This document shows positions 1-10,612 of a stretch of DNA of 64,000 nt, piece by piece (the first letter of the stretch is position 1; every line of letters begins with the position of its first letter). The stretch is taken from NCBI GenBank assembly GCA_964019335.1, contig OZ025649.1, positions 744,001 through 808,000 on the forward strand, read 5' to 3'. Made by a program: the position numbers and the translations under genes. This DNA is from Diplonema japonicum (Eukaryota; Euglenozoa; Diplonemea; Diplonemida; Diplonemidae). The notes beneath the pieces are model-generated. The model was not told the DNA's origin. It ran no database searches and saw only the letters and a list, made by a program, of their open reading frames with translations.

Positions 1-1
1 G

Positions 2-688
2 TTGCCCATCCACGATCTGCACTCGCCTCTTGAACTGCTGTACACGGTAGTCTTGCCGGTGGCGGCGGCTGGCTACTACACAAAGACGTCGTCGTACTTC
101 TCGTGGGGGTGCCTCGTGCTGCGGGCTGCTCTGAGGGTGGCGGGTATTGCTGGGGTATGGGTGCAGACCATGTCATGGGTGTGCTTTGCTTGCAGTCTTT
201 ACGAACGGAACTTTTGGTGCGCTGCTGGATTATTTAGCGGGCCGCGTGGCATACCTGCATGGTGCCTGGGCCATGCGGTGCACAACGTATTGGCAAGGAA
301 CGCAAGGCTGCTGTCGGCAACGGAATGTGCAGTGACGGGGTTTTACCTGTCGTGGGTGCTGTTCTTCTCGACGGGGCACCAGACGGTTCTGTCCAGCATC
401 GACTTCGGGTCTGCCTTCATCGGCTTCACACATCTGCACCACACTGTCCAAGGCGTGCTGCTTGTCGGCTTCAATACATTCTCGTCATTTCTAACTCCTT
501 CCTTCTACCCATCCCATCGTCTCTCAGCACCGATTCTCGCTTCCCATCTTGTCTTGTTCGCAGGCGCCTTGCTCGCAACCGCAGTGCACAGGAGGCACCT
601 CATGGTGTGGGAGGTCTTCGCGCCTCGTATGCTGTTCGGAGCTGTCGTAGGCATTGTGGCTTCTGTGAAGGAACTCTGCGGGTTATGA
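2..688 (+). CDS. PIGO: GPI ethanolamine phosphate transferase 3 (PIG-O/Gpi13-like), C-terminal part
   Basis: The frame is open from the window edge, so the 5' end of the gene is missing; 228 codons remain. The protein is hydrophobic with several membrane segments. It contains FFSTGHQ, a GF..FSS segment and RRHLMVWEVFAPR near the end, which match the C-terminal membrane domain of PIG-O/Gpi13. That enzyme adds ethanolamine phosphate to the third mannose of the GPI anchor in the ER. The catalytic alkaline-phosphatase-like domain would lie upstream, outside the window. Such an enzyme fits with candidate GPI-anchored surface proteins elsewhere in the window, such as the one at 50466. The next gene starts 127 bp downstream. 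The family call rests on C-terminal motifs alone. Confidence 0.8.
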   Translation: MPIHDLHSPLELLYTVVLPVAAAGYYTKTSSYFSWGCLVLRAALRVAGIAGVWVQTMSWVCFACSLYERNFWCAAGLFSGPRGIPAWCLGHAVHNVLARNARLLSATECAVTGFYLSWVLFFSTGHQTVLSSIDFGSAFIGFTHLHHTVQGVLLVGFNTFSSFLTPSFYPSHRLSAPILASHLVLFAGALLATAVHRRHLMVWEVFAPRMLFGAVVGIVASVKELCGL

Positions 689-815
689 GTTTTTAGTGTT
701 TGGTTTACGAAATACTTCCCATTTTTTGTGTTTTTTTTTTCTTCCCCCTTTCAATGTACCATCACGACGGTTGGGGGGAGCAGCGCAGCGAGGCGCAAGA
801 AATACAGAAAAAACC

Positions 816-1313
816 ATGGGTATTTGCAGCGGAAAGGAGAAGAAGCCCCCGAAGCACCAAGCACGGGGTGGGGATTTTGTAGGCAAGCAGAGGTCGCTCA
901 GCTTCGACTCAGACAATCCACCCGCAGAGGGGGTGGGGCTCGCGTGCCATGGGTGCAGAACACCATTAGGGAAAACGAGGGTGAGGTTTGAGGGAAAGGA
1001 GCTGTGCCATAATTGTTATCAGCTGGCAGCGAGAAGGCAGCCGCTGCCAATGGAGCAGCATCAGCAACAACAGCACTATGATGAAGATCCCTATAGAAGA
1101 CAGTACGAACCGGAGCGCCGCCACCACCACCACCACCACCACCACCGCCCAAGCAACCACTATGATGACAGACAGCACTATCAGCACGATCAGCACCACC
1201 GCCCTGAGAGGCACAACAATCATTATAACAATGTTCCCAAGCCCAACAGAGGTGGCAGAGGGTATTATGACTACACTCGTACTTCCAAGAACGATCAGGA
1301 GTATGACCAGTAG
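816..1313 (+). CDS. Predicted N-myristoylated zinc-ribbon protein with His/Gln-rich tail
   Basis: 165 aa. I chose the ATG at 816 because it gives an MGICSG start, a good N-myristoylation (MGxxxS/G) and palmitoylation context; in-frame sequence upstream is low-complexity leader. Residues about 45-75 hold CHGC and CHNC pairs about 20 residues apart, a LIM-like half zinc ribbon. The rest is rich in Gln, His, Tyr and Asn, with a run of eight His encoded by CAC repeats at about 1121-1146. It is probably a membrane-attached metal-binding or adaptor protein. I do not recognise the family. The start ACC ATG G is a strong context. Confidence 0.65.
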   Translation: MGICSGKEKKPPKHQARGGDFVGKQRSLSFDSDNPPAEGVGLACHGCRTPLGKTRVRFEGKELCHNCYQLAARRQPLPMEQHQQQQHYDEDPYRRQYEPERRHHHHHHHHRPSNHYDDRQHYQHDQHHRPERHNNHYNNVPKPNRGGRGYYDYTRTSKNDQEYDQ

Positions 1314-1834
1314 AAGGAGGAGAAGAAGAAAAAATAAGAAAAAAAAAATAGACGGGAAACAGAATTTAAGATATTTTCTTCTTTATTTCACCCCCCCCAG
1401 CCCGCATAGTTGTAGTATCAGCATGGTGCTTCGAGAAGATTAGAGATGCCACCTTAAATATTTTAAGAGTTTTTTGTTCTTTTTAAATTATCCCCTCCCC
1501 TTTTTTTCTTCTCCCCCCCCCCCCCCACAGGCTGTTCTTTCAGGGGTATTCGTGCGGAAGATTGTTGTTGTTGTGTCAGCGCTTCTGCCCCATCGTTAGC
1601 CCTCCCGATTTCGCTACTTAATACAAGGCAGCTGCGGCCCTTCTAGAGCAATTTAGGAAGACCCCCTCACCCCTTCCCTTTATAATCTTTTTTTTTATAC
1701 ATATGCTTGCCTTTGTGAGGAAAGGTAACACGTACTTTTACGTGTAGGGCCTCACGGTGGCGTGGTTTTGAAAAGCACCCCCTCTCCCCTCCCCCCCTTT
1801 TTTTTAAATGTTCTATTTTCCTTTGCTGATGCCT

Positions 1835-1889
<55 letters not shown>

Positions 1890-3101
1890 TTGTTGCCTTC
1901 GTCAGTTTTTCTTATTGATCGGAGGTCTTTTTTATTTTTTTTTTGTGATGATGTTTGCTTGGCGGGTCATTGCTGACTTCCCTATCAATCAGTCACCGTG
2001 AATGTAACAATAGAAGAAAGAAGGAAAGAAAGAAGGGGGAGAAAGGCAAAAAGGAAAAAAGAAAGAAGCAAGAAAGAGAGCCCTATGTTGTTGCTCATGC
2101 GCACAATTCGTATTTCCTTTTTACACGAAACGGAGCTGACCGGCTGCACCACAGGAAGTTATAAAAGGAGCATGCGATTCAGAAGAGGAAAAAAGAGGAG
2201 AGGGGACGCCGTGTCTTGTTGAGTGTAATTTGTTTTCTAATAATCCCCTTCCCTCCCTTCCCCCCCCCCTTTTTTTTGATTTCTTTTTCTGGAAGAAGGT
2301 ATTTTTTAGAAATTAAGCTTTTTTTTTTTTCTATGAAGAGTTTTTTTTTTAACAGAAGAAAATGAAAAGAAAAGCAGTGCTCTCTGATAAACTGAGTTGA
2401 AGAACGAGAGGAAGAATCTTGTCTACGAACTAAGTATTGAGCGACACAAATTATGAGCACACGCGGTTTTCTTTTAGAATTACTTTTCCCCATTCCTCCT
2501 TTCCCTTTTTTTTTTCACCCCCTCCTTTTTTTTTTGTTATTTTTGTTTGGTTTCTTTCTTTCTTTTTTTTTTTCCGCCTTGAATCATAAATCGTTGAGTT
2601 ACTAATATTCTTCTTGCATACCTCATGGTGCTTTCAAGTCTTCCCAATCTCACTATTCCCCCCCCTTTCTTTCCTTCTTCCCCCCCACCCCCCCCATTGG
2701 TACACTGTCGTTAATTCACATCTTTCTAGTTTATTCCCAGAGATGTGTGAAGGCAATAATGTCCAAACCAACTCACGAGAGCGGGGAAGAAAAAAAAAAA
2801 AAGAGAAAAAGAAAAACGAAAAAGAACAAAGAAAAGAGTCACCCGGACCAAACAAAGCAAAAAGTACAAGGGGAGGGGGAAGAGAAAAAAGAAGAACAAA
2901 GGGAAGAAATAAAAAAGAAAAGTGAGAGAATTAAAAAAGGGGAGGGGGGGAAAGCAAAAGAGAAAAAGGACCCAAACCCCCACCCCCCTCTCAATTTGGA
3001 TTATAAGAAAGCCCTTTTACGATGCTCGATTGATAATTGAATCCAATACCATCTTTTTAAAATTGCTTATCGCTCAGGAAGGGGGGTGGTGTTTACTTTG
3101 C
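1314..3101 (+). other. Intergenic desert, homopolymer-rich
   Basis: No gene is supported here. The sequence is a patchwork of T, C and A/G runs, including a pure run of 50 T at 1837-1886 and purine-rich stretches at 2010-2080 and 2785-2970. Short open frames in it encode only Lys/Glu/Arg or Phe/Ser/Pro low complexity. A likely trans-splice acceptor (GCTCAG, ending at 3078) precedes the next gene. Confidence 0.7.
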
Positions 3102-4850
3102 ATGCGACAATCCACGAAGGACCGAGCATGGGGTATAGAGTACTTAAGGAAGCGGTGGGTGGGAAGGGCCGACCTGGAGGTGAACTGGGAGAAGATTGCG
3201 CAGAACAAAGGAGACGAGCACGTTGTGCGGTACCTGCAGAAGCAAGGCGTTTATAGGGTCGGCATAATCGTTGAAGTAGACGAGGCAGCACAGGTGATCA
3301 TCGTCTTCACAGGATCTGAGAGGTCAACAGTCAAGCTGCGGACAGTAAGCGGCTCGGGCTTCAAAGAATCAGAGCTAGATGACCGGCTTGTGGAGCACAT
3401 CGTACGGCGGTACTACGACGAAGAGGAGGAGCCCCCCGAGGAAGAGGAACAAGCCCACATTGCAAAGGTGCAGTGGCCCACAGCCTCCAACACATTCCAC
3501 ACGCTGTTCCTTTCTGAGAGCAATGAAGGGCTTTACAAAGGCCGTCCTTTCGGACGGCTTGTCTACGATTCTCACCAACAGGTGCTCATCATCCCGCCGC
3601 TCGAGACAGCCGTCCCCCTTCCCCAGAACAGGCTGCACGAATCAGAGGTCCTCAACAGTGTAGCTGAGCTGTACACCAACAGCAGAGTTGTCACCAACTT
3701 TAAGTCAGCCTCGTGGGTCTGCAGTGGCGCCTCGCACCACATCAGAATGGTGGACAACAGAGGTGACTGTGCGGGGTTCGCATTCACGGAGCTCTCGTGG
3801 GACCCTCACCGCCAGGAGCTGAACTTCCCCCGCTACCGCGACATGTACCTCCCGCTCCCTAAGGATAAGCCTTCGGAGACAGTGCTTCTTAGCACCCTGC
3901 GGAACATGTACAGGGGCACGAGCGTGGTGTGCAACTTCGACCTGGTGCAGTGGGTGTGCGATGGTGTGCGGCACACCTTGTTCCTCGTCAACGAGCAGGG
4001 GCTGTACAAGAATATGTTTTTCACGGACATCGCGTGGGACAAGGCGTACGGTGTTCTAATGCTACCGCAGTACAACAACGTGAGCCTCCCGGTGGACAGG
4101 GACGGCGCGCAGGACGTGCTTCGAAAACTGAAGGCTGTTTTTCATGGGTCGCGAGTAGCGCACAACTTTGCAGCGGAGTTAGGGACGAAGGTGATCAAGA
4201 CACCCGCACCTGTCGTGATCTATGAGGACCCGGTACGGCTGGTGGACGTACTGTCGCCACGGTATGACAGCGGGAAGACAAGCCCGCAGGTGAGCTTCAG
4301 GATGCCAACGGAGAGAGATTTGCTAGATCAGAACCTGAGGAGGTTTGGATTTGAGGAGTTCGAGGTACCTGCGGATGGGAACTGCCAGTTCCGCTCTGTC
4401 GCGCACCACTTGTTTGGTGACCACACACAGCATTTAGAAGTACGGCGTGATGTAATAAAACATCTCAAGAAGCACAAAGCGCAATACGCGCCATTTGTAG
4501 AAGATGACTTTGCAGTGTTCCTCAAGAGGATGGCACGGTCAGACATATGGGGTGACCACGTCACACTGCAGGCTGCTGCCGATAAGTACAAACTCCTCTT
4601 CAACGTTGTAACTTCCCACCTCTACGACGCTGGTGAGAAAGGTGGATGGCTGCACAAGATACGACCTAAAGACTCGAAAGGAAAGAAAACCGAACCAAAA
4701 GCCTCCTACTGGGTATGCCATGAAGCAAAAGGGGGATAATAATAATAATAATAATAATAACAATACACACAGCTATCATATTGTGAAGAAAGCCACGCGG
4801 AGCATTACAACCCCATCACACGGCAGACCAAGCCTTCTGTGGTGGTTTAA
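3102..4850 (+). CDS. OTU-family cysteine protease (deubiquitinase-like), two exons
   Basis: Exons 3102-4712 and 4773-4850; 562 aa. The start is the first ATG after the acceptor-like CGCTCAG at 3072-3078. Residues about 120-390 hold three copies of a roughly 85-residue module, each with a VQW/ASWVC-type strand and a conserved ..LPLP.. or SLPV segment. The OTU domain follows: PADGNCQFRS carries D425 and catalytic C428. Reading straight on would end at 4739 without the catalytic His. A 60-bp GTATGC...ACACAG intron at 4713-4772 joins Tyr-Trp to LSYCEESHAEHYNPI, restoring the family's terminal HYN motif (H548). The enzyme would cleave ubiquitin or a ubiquitin-like chain. The substrate is unknown, and the triple module may bind it. 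The intron contains an AAT microsatellite. Confidence 0.9.
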
Positions 4851-4900
4851 GATTTTTTCTAATTTTTTTTTGTTCCTCCTTATTCTTCTTATGTACTATA

Positions 4901-4935
<35 letters not shown>

Positions 4936-5112
4936 AATTTCACCCCCCCCATTTATTCTTGTGTGTGGTTGCTTAGACGTCGTTAGAGGCGTGCTTCCGT
5001 TCACCCCGCACTCCTTTATTTTTGCCCACTTGTGTCCACGGTTCAGAAGTGAGGCACGAGGTGTTGTGAGTTCCCTAGAGCCGAGGTCCCCCTCCCCTCC
5101 ATCCTTGGGCCT

Positions 5113-5151
<39 letters not shown>

Positions 5152-5225
5152 CTGGTTTGATTAGGTTTTTTTTCTTTTATTCCTTTCTCTCTCCCTTATG
5201 CACACCACTCGCTATCTACCGCTTT

Positions 5226-5263
<38 letters not shown>

Positions 5264-5592
5264 CAGGCGTCCTGCCACATACCGCAGGTACCCTTAAATG
5301 TCTCTTTTTTTTTTCTCTTTTTTTTTTATTCCTCGAGAAAAGAGAAATAAATTTTATTTTATTCCCCATACACCTTTCCCCCCTATGAGAGAGATTGTTG
5401 AGGCCTATGATTCTCGTTTTTTATTATTATTTTTTTTCCTCCATTTTCTCCCGGATGTTATTCTTATTATGTTTGCACTTGCTTTAGAAGTCCATACAGA
5501 CGAACAGAAGCAAGAAAGAAGGGGGGGGAAAAAAAAAGAAAAAGAAGAGAAGGCGAATCGAAAAGAAGAAAGAAAAGAGAAAAAGAAAGAGG

Positions 5593-5629
<37 letters not shown>

Positions 5630-5634
5630 AGCAA
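4851..5634 (+). other. Intergenic, poly-T and poly-A tracts
   Basis: No gene seen. T runs lie at about 4901-4933, 5115-5148 and 5228-5261 (34 T each in the last two), and an A-rich tract runs from about 5520 to 5628. Short frames are low complexity only. Confidence 0.7.
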
Positions 5635-5931
5635 ATGCCTGCCTTCGACCCCGCAGCGGTATGACCTATAAAACACAAGACCAACGATGCTCTTCCTCAG
5701 ATGGCGAACATGAGAGCGCACCTCCGAGACCCACACCACAACTCAGTTATAGTCAAGCATGGCAAGGAGGCTTGCGTTGACTACCGGGGCTTGTACTACA
5801 TGACTCAGGGCCAGTGCTGTGCAAACAATCCAATGAAACAAGACGCAGCCCTTCACAACCCTTTCGGGTTCATGGGTTTATACTGGAAGGGAAAGGACGG
5901 GAAAAAGCAATGGGGAGTGCAATGCATGTGA
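5635..5931 (+). CDS. Small conserved-looking protein of unknown function, two exons
   Basis: The model is exon 5635-5658 (ATG to GCG) and exon 5701-5931, joined over a 42-bp intron starting GTATGA and ending CTTCCTCAG, phase 0; 84 aa. The alternative is a start at the ATG at 5701, directly after the CAG, with that AG acting as a trans-splice acceptor (76 aa). The protein is soluble and compact, with paired Cys near the middle (GQCC) and a Gly/Trp/Lys-rich end. I do not recognise it. The codon use looks real and the 3' boundary is followed by a poly-T tract. Confidence 0.55.
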
Positions 5932-5936
5932 CACAT

Positions 5937-5969
<33 letters not shown>

Positions 5970-6127
5970 GTTCTCTTTGATATTTACACCGTAAGAAAAG
6001 GGGATAGTTTTTGTTTGGATTTTTTTATTACCTCCCCCCTACCCCACCCATTCCTTGTTACGTCACCAATTCAAAAAGAAAAAGAAAGAAAAGAAAAAGG
6101 CGGTTGCTGCAAAGATGCGAAACGGAA

Positions 6128-8017
6128 ATGGACACCTCACGCAGTGCAAGCTGGATCTCATACGATACGTTCTTACGTCTTGAACGCGACTGGGGCCGGC
6201 TCTGCGCAGAAGGGTGGAAAGGGTACATCAAGAAAGAAAATGCGATAGGTGGAATCGTAGGGGGCATCAAGCTCGATGAACGGCTAGTGGAAATCATGGA
6301 CAAGAACGGGTCAGGGACAGGGAGCGTCTCTCTCCACGATGTGATGCGCGAGAGCTTCCCCGCGGTGGGGAAGTGGGACGTCAGACGGTTCTTTGTAACA
6401 GAGATCCCCGACGAGCAGCTTCTCACACTGAAAGGCTCGTTTGGGCAGGGCACCATGATGCGGTACCTTCCAAAGGACTGCAAGCATTTTGTAACGACGT
6501 TCGACGCGCTGACACGGTCCACCGCCTCACGCCTGTCCCTCCAGCAGCTTCTTGCAGCTAGCGAGGTCATCGGCAACATGCGGTTCACTTTGGATCAGTT
6601 CGTCGAAGCAGCCTGTAAATGTAACGTCGATCCTCAAAGGTACCGTGCGTCGTTTTGGGAGGTGCTCCGCGTCCTCTTCCCACGTGTCCCAAGCCAGGTT
6701 ATCGAGAGATACGAAGCGCTGTTCATCCCCTCCAGCGATGTCTGCGCCTTTGCAAGCTGCTTCAACGGCTCCAGCCACCTCGACCTCAATATTGTCAAGC
6801 AGAACCTCAAGAATTCCAACACCCGCTCCCTCAACCTCACCAACGGGATCTCCGTTGACTATCGTTCCTTCGCACAGATGGACAAGTCCAAGGACGGCAA
6901 GCTCTCTCTTTACGAACTTGTTCAGGTATGTGCAGTCCTTACACCCACCGCAACAGTCCTACTACCCCAACATACCCCCACCACATGTGAAGAAGGCCAT
7001 CCAACGGCACAACATAGTGGTTAAAGAAGAGGAAAGGTTCACTGCAGAGAACCAGTTCAAGATACAGGTGTGCTCTTTATGTGGTCAAGCATGCACAGAT
7101 GCGGCTTCCTGTCTTGGACTTTCTTAACAAGAAGAGGAATGAGCCCAAGGCGCGACCTTTGAGCGTATCGAGTACCGACACTGCTTCCACGATGGACAGC
7201 GATGTATGTGCCAGCACACACGCAGCCATTACAGCCGGAGAAGCACCGCACAAGGTGTTCATCGAGGTGCAGCCTAAGCACCTTGAGCGATAACAGTATC
7301 GAACGGGAGGAGGACCTCTTCTCCGCATCGAAGCGGACGCTTCCCTCGCTTCACTTACTGGACGTCATGTACTCAGGGCTTGCCCAGAAGAACAAAAAGG
7401 CTGCATCTGGCGTGTCGCAGAGGCTTCTGTCGAAGGCCAAGATAAAACCGAAGGGGACACCGGGGTCAGTAATGCCAGCAAATAACCATAGGTTATGGAA
7501 CGATAGGGTGGGGAGGACAAGCACCTTCAAACCCCTCGAGAGAGTCCAGAGAACCGTGCATCCCTTGGCGACGAAGGAGGAGGAGTCTGTGTGGTACAAG
7601 AATGGTGTGTCGCAGAAACCGGAGCTCCGACGGAGTGAGAAAAAGTTCATGAACGTAGGGGGGTCGAACATGACTTCGACAAAGACGTACAAGGTGACGG
7701 AGTTGCTAAACTTTGACAACAGCGAAGTGTTCTTGACCACCAACGGGAGCGACGTCACGGTGCACTGCCCCGCAGTCCACGAGCTGTTTGAGGAGAGCCT
7801 CAGCATTCGGCCAGTCAAAACCAAAAGGTTCGGCAAGAAACTGAACACAAGTTCCGACACCTCAACCTCAGTCTCCACCCGGGTGCAGCAGCACACCAAC
7901 GAAAATAGAGAGCCTGCCAGGCAGCCTCCGTTCCCTAGGATAACACCTAAAGCACCACCTAAATCACAGAACCCGAAGTCAGAACCACGTGCCAGACGGC
8001 TCACCATGTACGCTTGA
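6128..8017 (+). CDS. EF-hand-like protein of unknown role, four exons
   Basis: Exons 6128-6925, 6957-7067, 7099-7203 and 7235-8017; 598 aa. All three introns are exactly 31 bp and phase 0 (GTATGTGCAG.., GTGTGCTC.., GTATGTGCC..). Splicing joins four frames that are otherwise closed by stops. Residues about 55-75 (DKNGSGTGSVSLHDVM) and about 253-266 (DKSKDGKLSLYELVQ) look like Ca-binding EF-hand loops; the second is the more canonical. The C-terminal half is Ser/Lys/Pro-rich and probably disordered, ending in MYA. The ATG at 6128 is the first in-frame start in good context. An out-of-frame ATG at 6115 could be a short upstream ORF. It may be a Ca-regulated scaffold. The last intron has an alternative CAG at 7225 that would add three residues. 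Confidence 0.75.
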
Positions 8018-8110
8018 CACCATCATCTCATATCTGTCATGGAGTGGGCTTCTTTTACAAGAGGCTTCTTCTTTCCGTATCTTGTTCTTATATCGCATTG
8101 ACTCCAGCCG

Positions 8111-8126
8111 GATTATCTTCCTCAGG
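8111..8126 (+). promoter_or_regulatory. Candidate trans-splice acceptor before the NADAR gene
   Basis: A pyrimidine tract (TTATCTTCCTCAG) ends one base before the ATG at 8127. The stop of the previous gene is only about 110 bp upstream. This is the layout expected of a spliced-leader acceptor between polycistronic genes; the leader itself is not in the window. Confidence 0.45.
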
Positions 8127-8666
8127 ATGTCTCGGGGCGGGGTGATACGATTCCACGAGGTGAATGAGGTGCCTTACGGTGTCTTCAGCATCTTGTCGCC
8201 GCACCCCATAGTAGTGAGACACATCTCGTACCCTTCTGCGTATCACTACTTTCTGTGTCAAAAGTTCAGAGGAACGGACTATGAGCACACGATACGACAG
8301 GCGAATTCGCTGTGGGAGGTGGACAGGTTTGTGAGGCGGGCGGAAGGCCTGCAGAGGCCAGAATGGGACAGTTCCAAGATGGAGGTGATGTTGCTTTCGG
8401 TGTACTACAAGTTCAAGCAGAACCCTGAGATACAGGCACTGCTGCTGAGTACAAGCAGCAAGGTGATCGTCAACCACACTTCTGCCGACTTTTTCTGGGG
8501 GGACGGCGGTGACGGGTCAGGGAAGAACATCATGGGCGTGATCCTTATGGCTGTCCGCAAAAGGCTTTCAAATGATGACAAGCTCAAGAAGCGAACAGAG
8601 ACAGCACAAAAGTCCACACCTACCTCTGGCAATGCAGCCCCTCTCTCCGTTTCCCCAGTTAGATGA
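8127..8666 (+). CDS. NADAR-domain protein (YbiA/DUF1768 family)
   Basis: 179 aa, almost entirely one NADAR domain. The family pattern is followed in order: FSILSPHPI near residue 20, YPSAYHYFLCQKF, KMEVMLLSVYYKFKQNPEI, LLLSTSSKVIVNHTS, a FWGDGGDGSGKN loop and IMGVILMAVRKRL. NADAR proteins act on ADP-ribose and related N-glycosides. In most members the YPTxEHYF motif has a Glu that is Tyr here, and the later E of the LxE(A/S) strand is Asn-His, so activity may be altered. The start at 8127 follows a CTCAG acceptor. The tail is Ser/Thr-rich. It sits 109 bp after the EF-hand gene and 120 bp before the PP2C gene. Confidence 0.8.
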   Translation: MSRGGVIRFHEVNEVPYGVFSILSPHPIVVRHISYPSAYHYFLCQKFRGTDYEHTIRQANSLWEVDRFVRRAEGLQRPEWDSSKMEVMLLSVYYKFKQNPEIQALLLSTSSKVIVNHTSADFFWGDGGDGSGKNIMGVILMAVRKRLSNDDKLKKRTETAQKSTPTSGNAAPLSVSPVR

Positions 8667-8786
8667 GTCTCATTAATTATTTACACTTTATGTTCATTCT
8701 TTTTATCGCCTTTTAGCCCACGTACCGTAACTGTTTCGTCAGGAGGGGGAGGGGAGGGTGTAGTTTTTTTCTTTTGATCATCAGTT

Positions 8787-10027
8787 ATGTGGGCGTTCAA
8801 GTTGTTCATATGGCTTCTCTTCACCTTCTTGTTGGGACCCTCCATCGGGCTCATTGTCCTCGTGCTGGTTGAGCTCATACCACTGGACCCTCTGAGGAAC
8901 AAGGTGTGTTCGTTTATGAAGCCAGCACGCACGACACAGCTCATGCACCAAGCTAACCTGACGAGAGGTGACGTACTGGCAGCACCGAAAACAGAGAAAA
9001 TCAAAGATGAGAATGAGGTATGCCCCGTGCCCGCACCTACACAAACAGGATGATGTCATGCGGGTGGGGACCTGTACCATGCAGGGGTGGAGACGGGGTA
9101 TGGAAGATGCGCATTTGTTGCTTCTGAAGTTGTCCGGCACACACCCAGAGCACAGGCTGTTTGGTATGACTCGAGTTAATACTATTACCTCGCCTTAGGT
9201 GTGTTCGATGGCCACTGCGGCCCGGACGTTGCAGAGTGGGTAGGGAAGCATCTCCCGGCGCACATTGAGTCGTCGGCGCACTTCGATGACGGCGACTACA
9301 GTGCAGCCATGACGGAGGGCTTCATAAGTGTGGATAGGGAACTACGGAGGGAGAGGGTGGTCGGGGGGAGCACAGGTGTAGTGACGCTCATCACTCCGGA
9401 CGACGTGCTGCATTGCGCTAATGTAGGGGACAGTCGATGTGTGGTGTCGAAGAACGGAGAGGCGGTGGCGCTTAGCAACGACCACAAGCCGACCCTGACC
9501 GAAGAACACGACAGGATTGTGAAGTGTGGTGGGTTTGTGGCCGCAGGGAGGGTTATGGGTTCGCTTGCCATGTCACGAGCGTTTGGGGATTTCACATTCA
9601 AACCTCAGAATAAGGACCCCGCCGCGGAGATGGTGACCGTGGTTCCGGAGGTCATCTCACACCCGCTCACGCCAGACGTTGAATTCATGGTAGTAGCATG
9701 CGATGGGATATGGGACTGCTGCAGCAACCAAGAGGTCGTCGACTACGTACACGAGTGCCTCGCACGGCCCTCGCCACCGTCTTTGTCAGACATTTGCGCC
9801 TCTCTGTTCGACGCTATCATCTCCCCTAGACCCTTTGGTCTGGGTTGCGACAACATGTATGCAAGTACCTTAAAATGTTTGATTACCCATACAGGTCGAT
9901 GCAGCTCATCCTCTTCAAGCACCCACAGCCACCTCACTCTATTTCCTCGGCACCTTCAACACCAGTAGATGCTGATTCTGTTGGTTCTACTGATGCGGGG
10001 CCTGCCAACGAGGAGGATGAACAATAG
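8787..10027 (+). CDS. Membrane-anchored PP2C-type Ser/Thr phosphatase, four exons
   Basis: Exons 8787-9017, 9049-9163, 9199-9856 and 9895-10027; 378 aa. Introns are 31, 35 and 38 bp, all GTATG...AG, with phases 0, 1 and 2. An N-terminal hydrophobic segment (residues about 4-30) should anchor the enzyme in a membrane. The PP2C motifs follow in order: GWRRGMEDAH, VFDGHCG (created across the second intron), GGSTGVV, NVGDSRCVV, the SRAFGD block, VACDGIWD and GCDNM (created across the third intron). The metal-binding Asp residues are all present, so it should be an active Mg/Mn phosphatase. The tail after the domain is acidic and Ser/Pro-rich. The start lies just after a TCATCAG acceptor. Confidence 0.9.
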
Positions 10028-10436
10028 AGACATTAGCGCTGATACATGTGAACAAGATAGTCCGTGATTCTCCCCCCTCCCGCTACCCTCCCTTTTTTCT
10101 TGTTATTTCCAAAGTGTGCAGAAAGAAGAAAAAGAAAAAAAAAGAAAGGAGAGAAGAGAGGAAAAAGAACTAAAAGAGAAAAGCAAGAAGAATGACAGCC
10201 CCTTCGAAGAGAGAAGGTTGAGATGATTGAAGAAGAAGAAGAAGAGGGGAAAGAAAAGAGGAATAAAGAGCCAAGAATATCCTATGTTTCATTCTTTGTG
10301 CCCTCCCCAAAGGTTAAAGGTTACAGCTGGGGGGTTCCTTCCTTCTTTTTTTTTTTTTAAATGGACAACGATCATTATTATCCCCTACTTTAAACTCCCC
10401 CTTTTATTTCTACTTAGGTAGACGAGGGGCATGAGG
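10028..10436 (+). other. Intergenic, purine-rich low complexity
   Basis: No gene seen. The stretch is AAG/GAA-rich from about 10120 to 10270 and otherwise T-rich. Confidence 0.6.
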
Positions 10437-10612
10437 TCAATTATTCGCTATTTGTCACTCCGAAACCTGATCTTTGCGACAAAATCTGTGTGTTGTTGTT
10501 TTCACCGAGTGCTATTTTACATTCGTGCATTGTTCCTTTTTGGTACACTACAATAAGACTTAAGCTTTTTTTTGCCTGACGAGGAGGTTGCGGCAAAATA
10601 GCGAATAATTGA
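10437..10612. mobile_element. MITE-like element with 17-bp perfect terminal inverted repeats
   Basis: The left end TCAATTATTCGCTATTT (10437-10453) is repeated as its exact reverse complement at 10596-10612. The 176-bp unit has no coding capacity. I see no clear target-site duplication in the flanks. The size and perfect ends fit a miniature inverted-repeat transposable element; a structured RNA or regulatory hairpin is the alternative. Confidence 0.5.

Noticed and set aside
4901..4933. Poly-T tracts as RNA polymerase III terminators
   Set aside because: They occur everywhere in the deserts and no Pol III gene precedes them.
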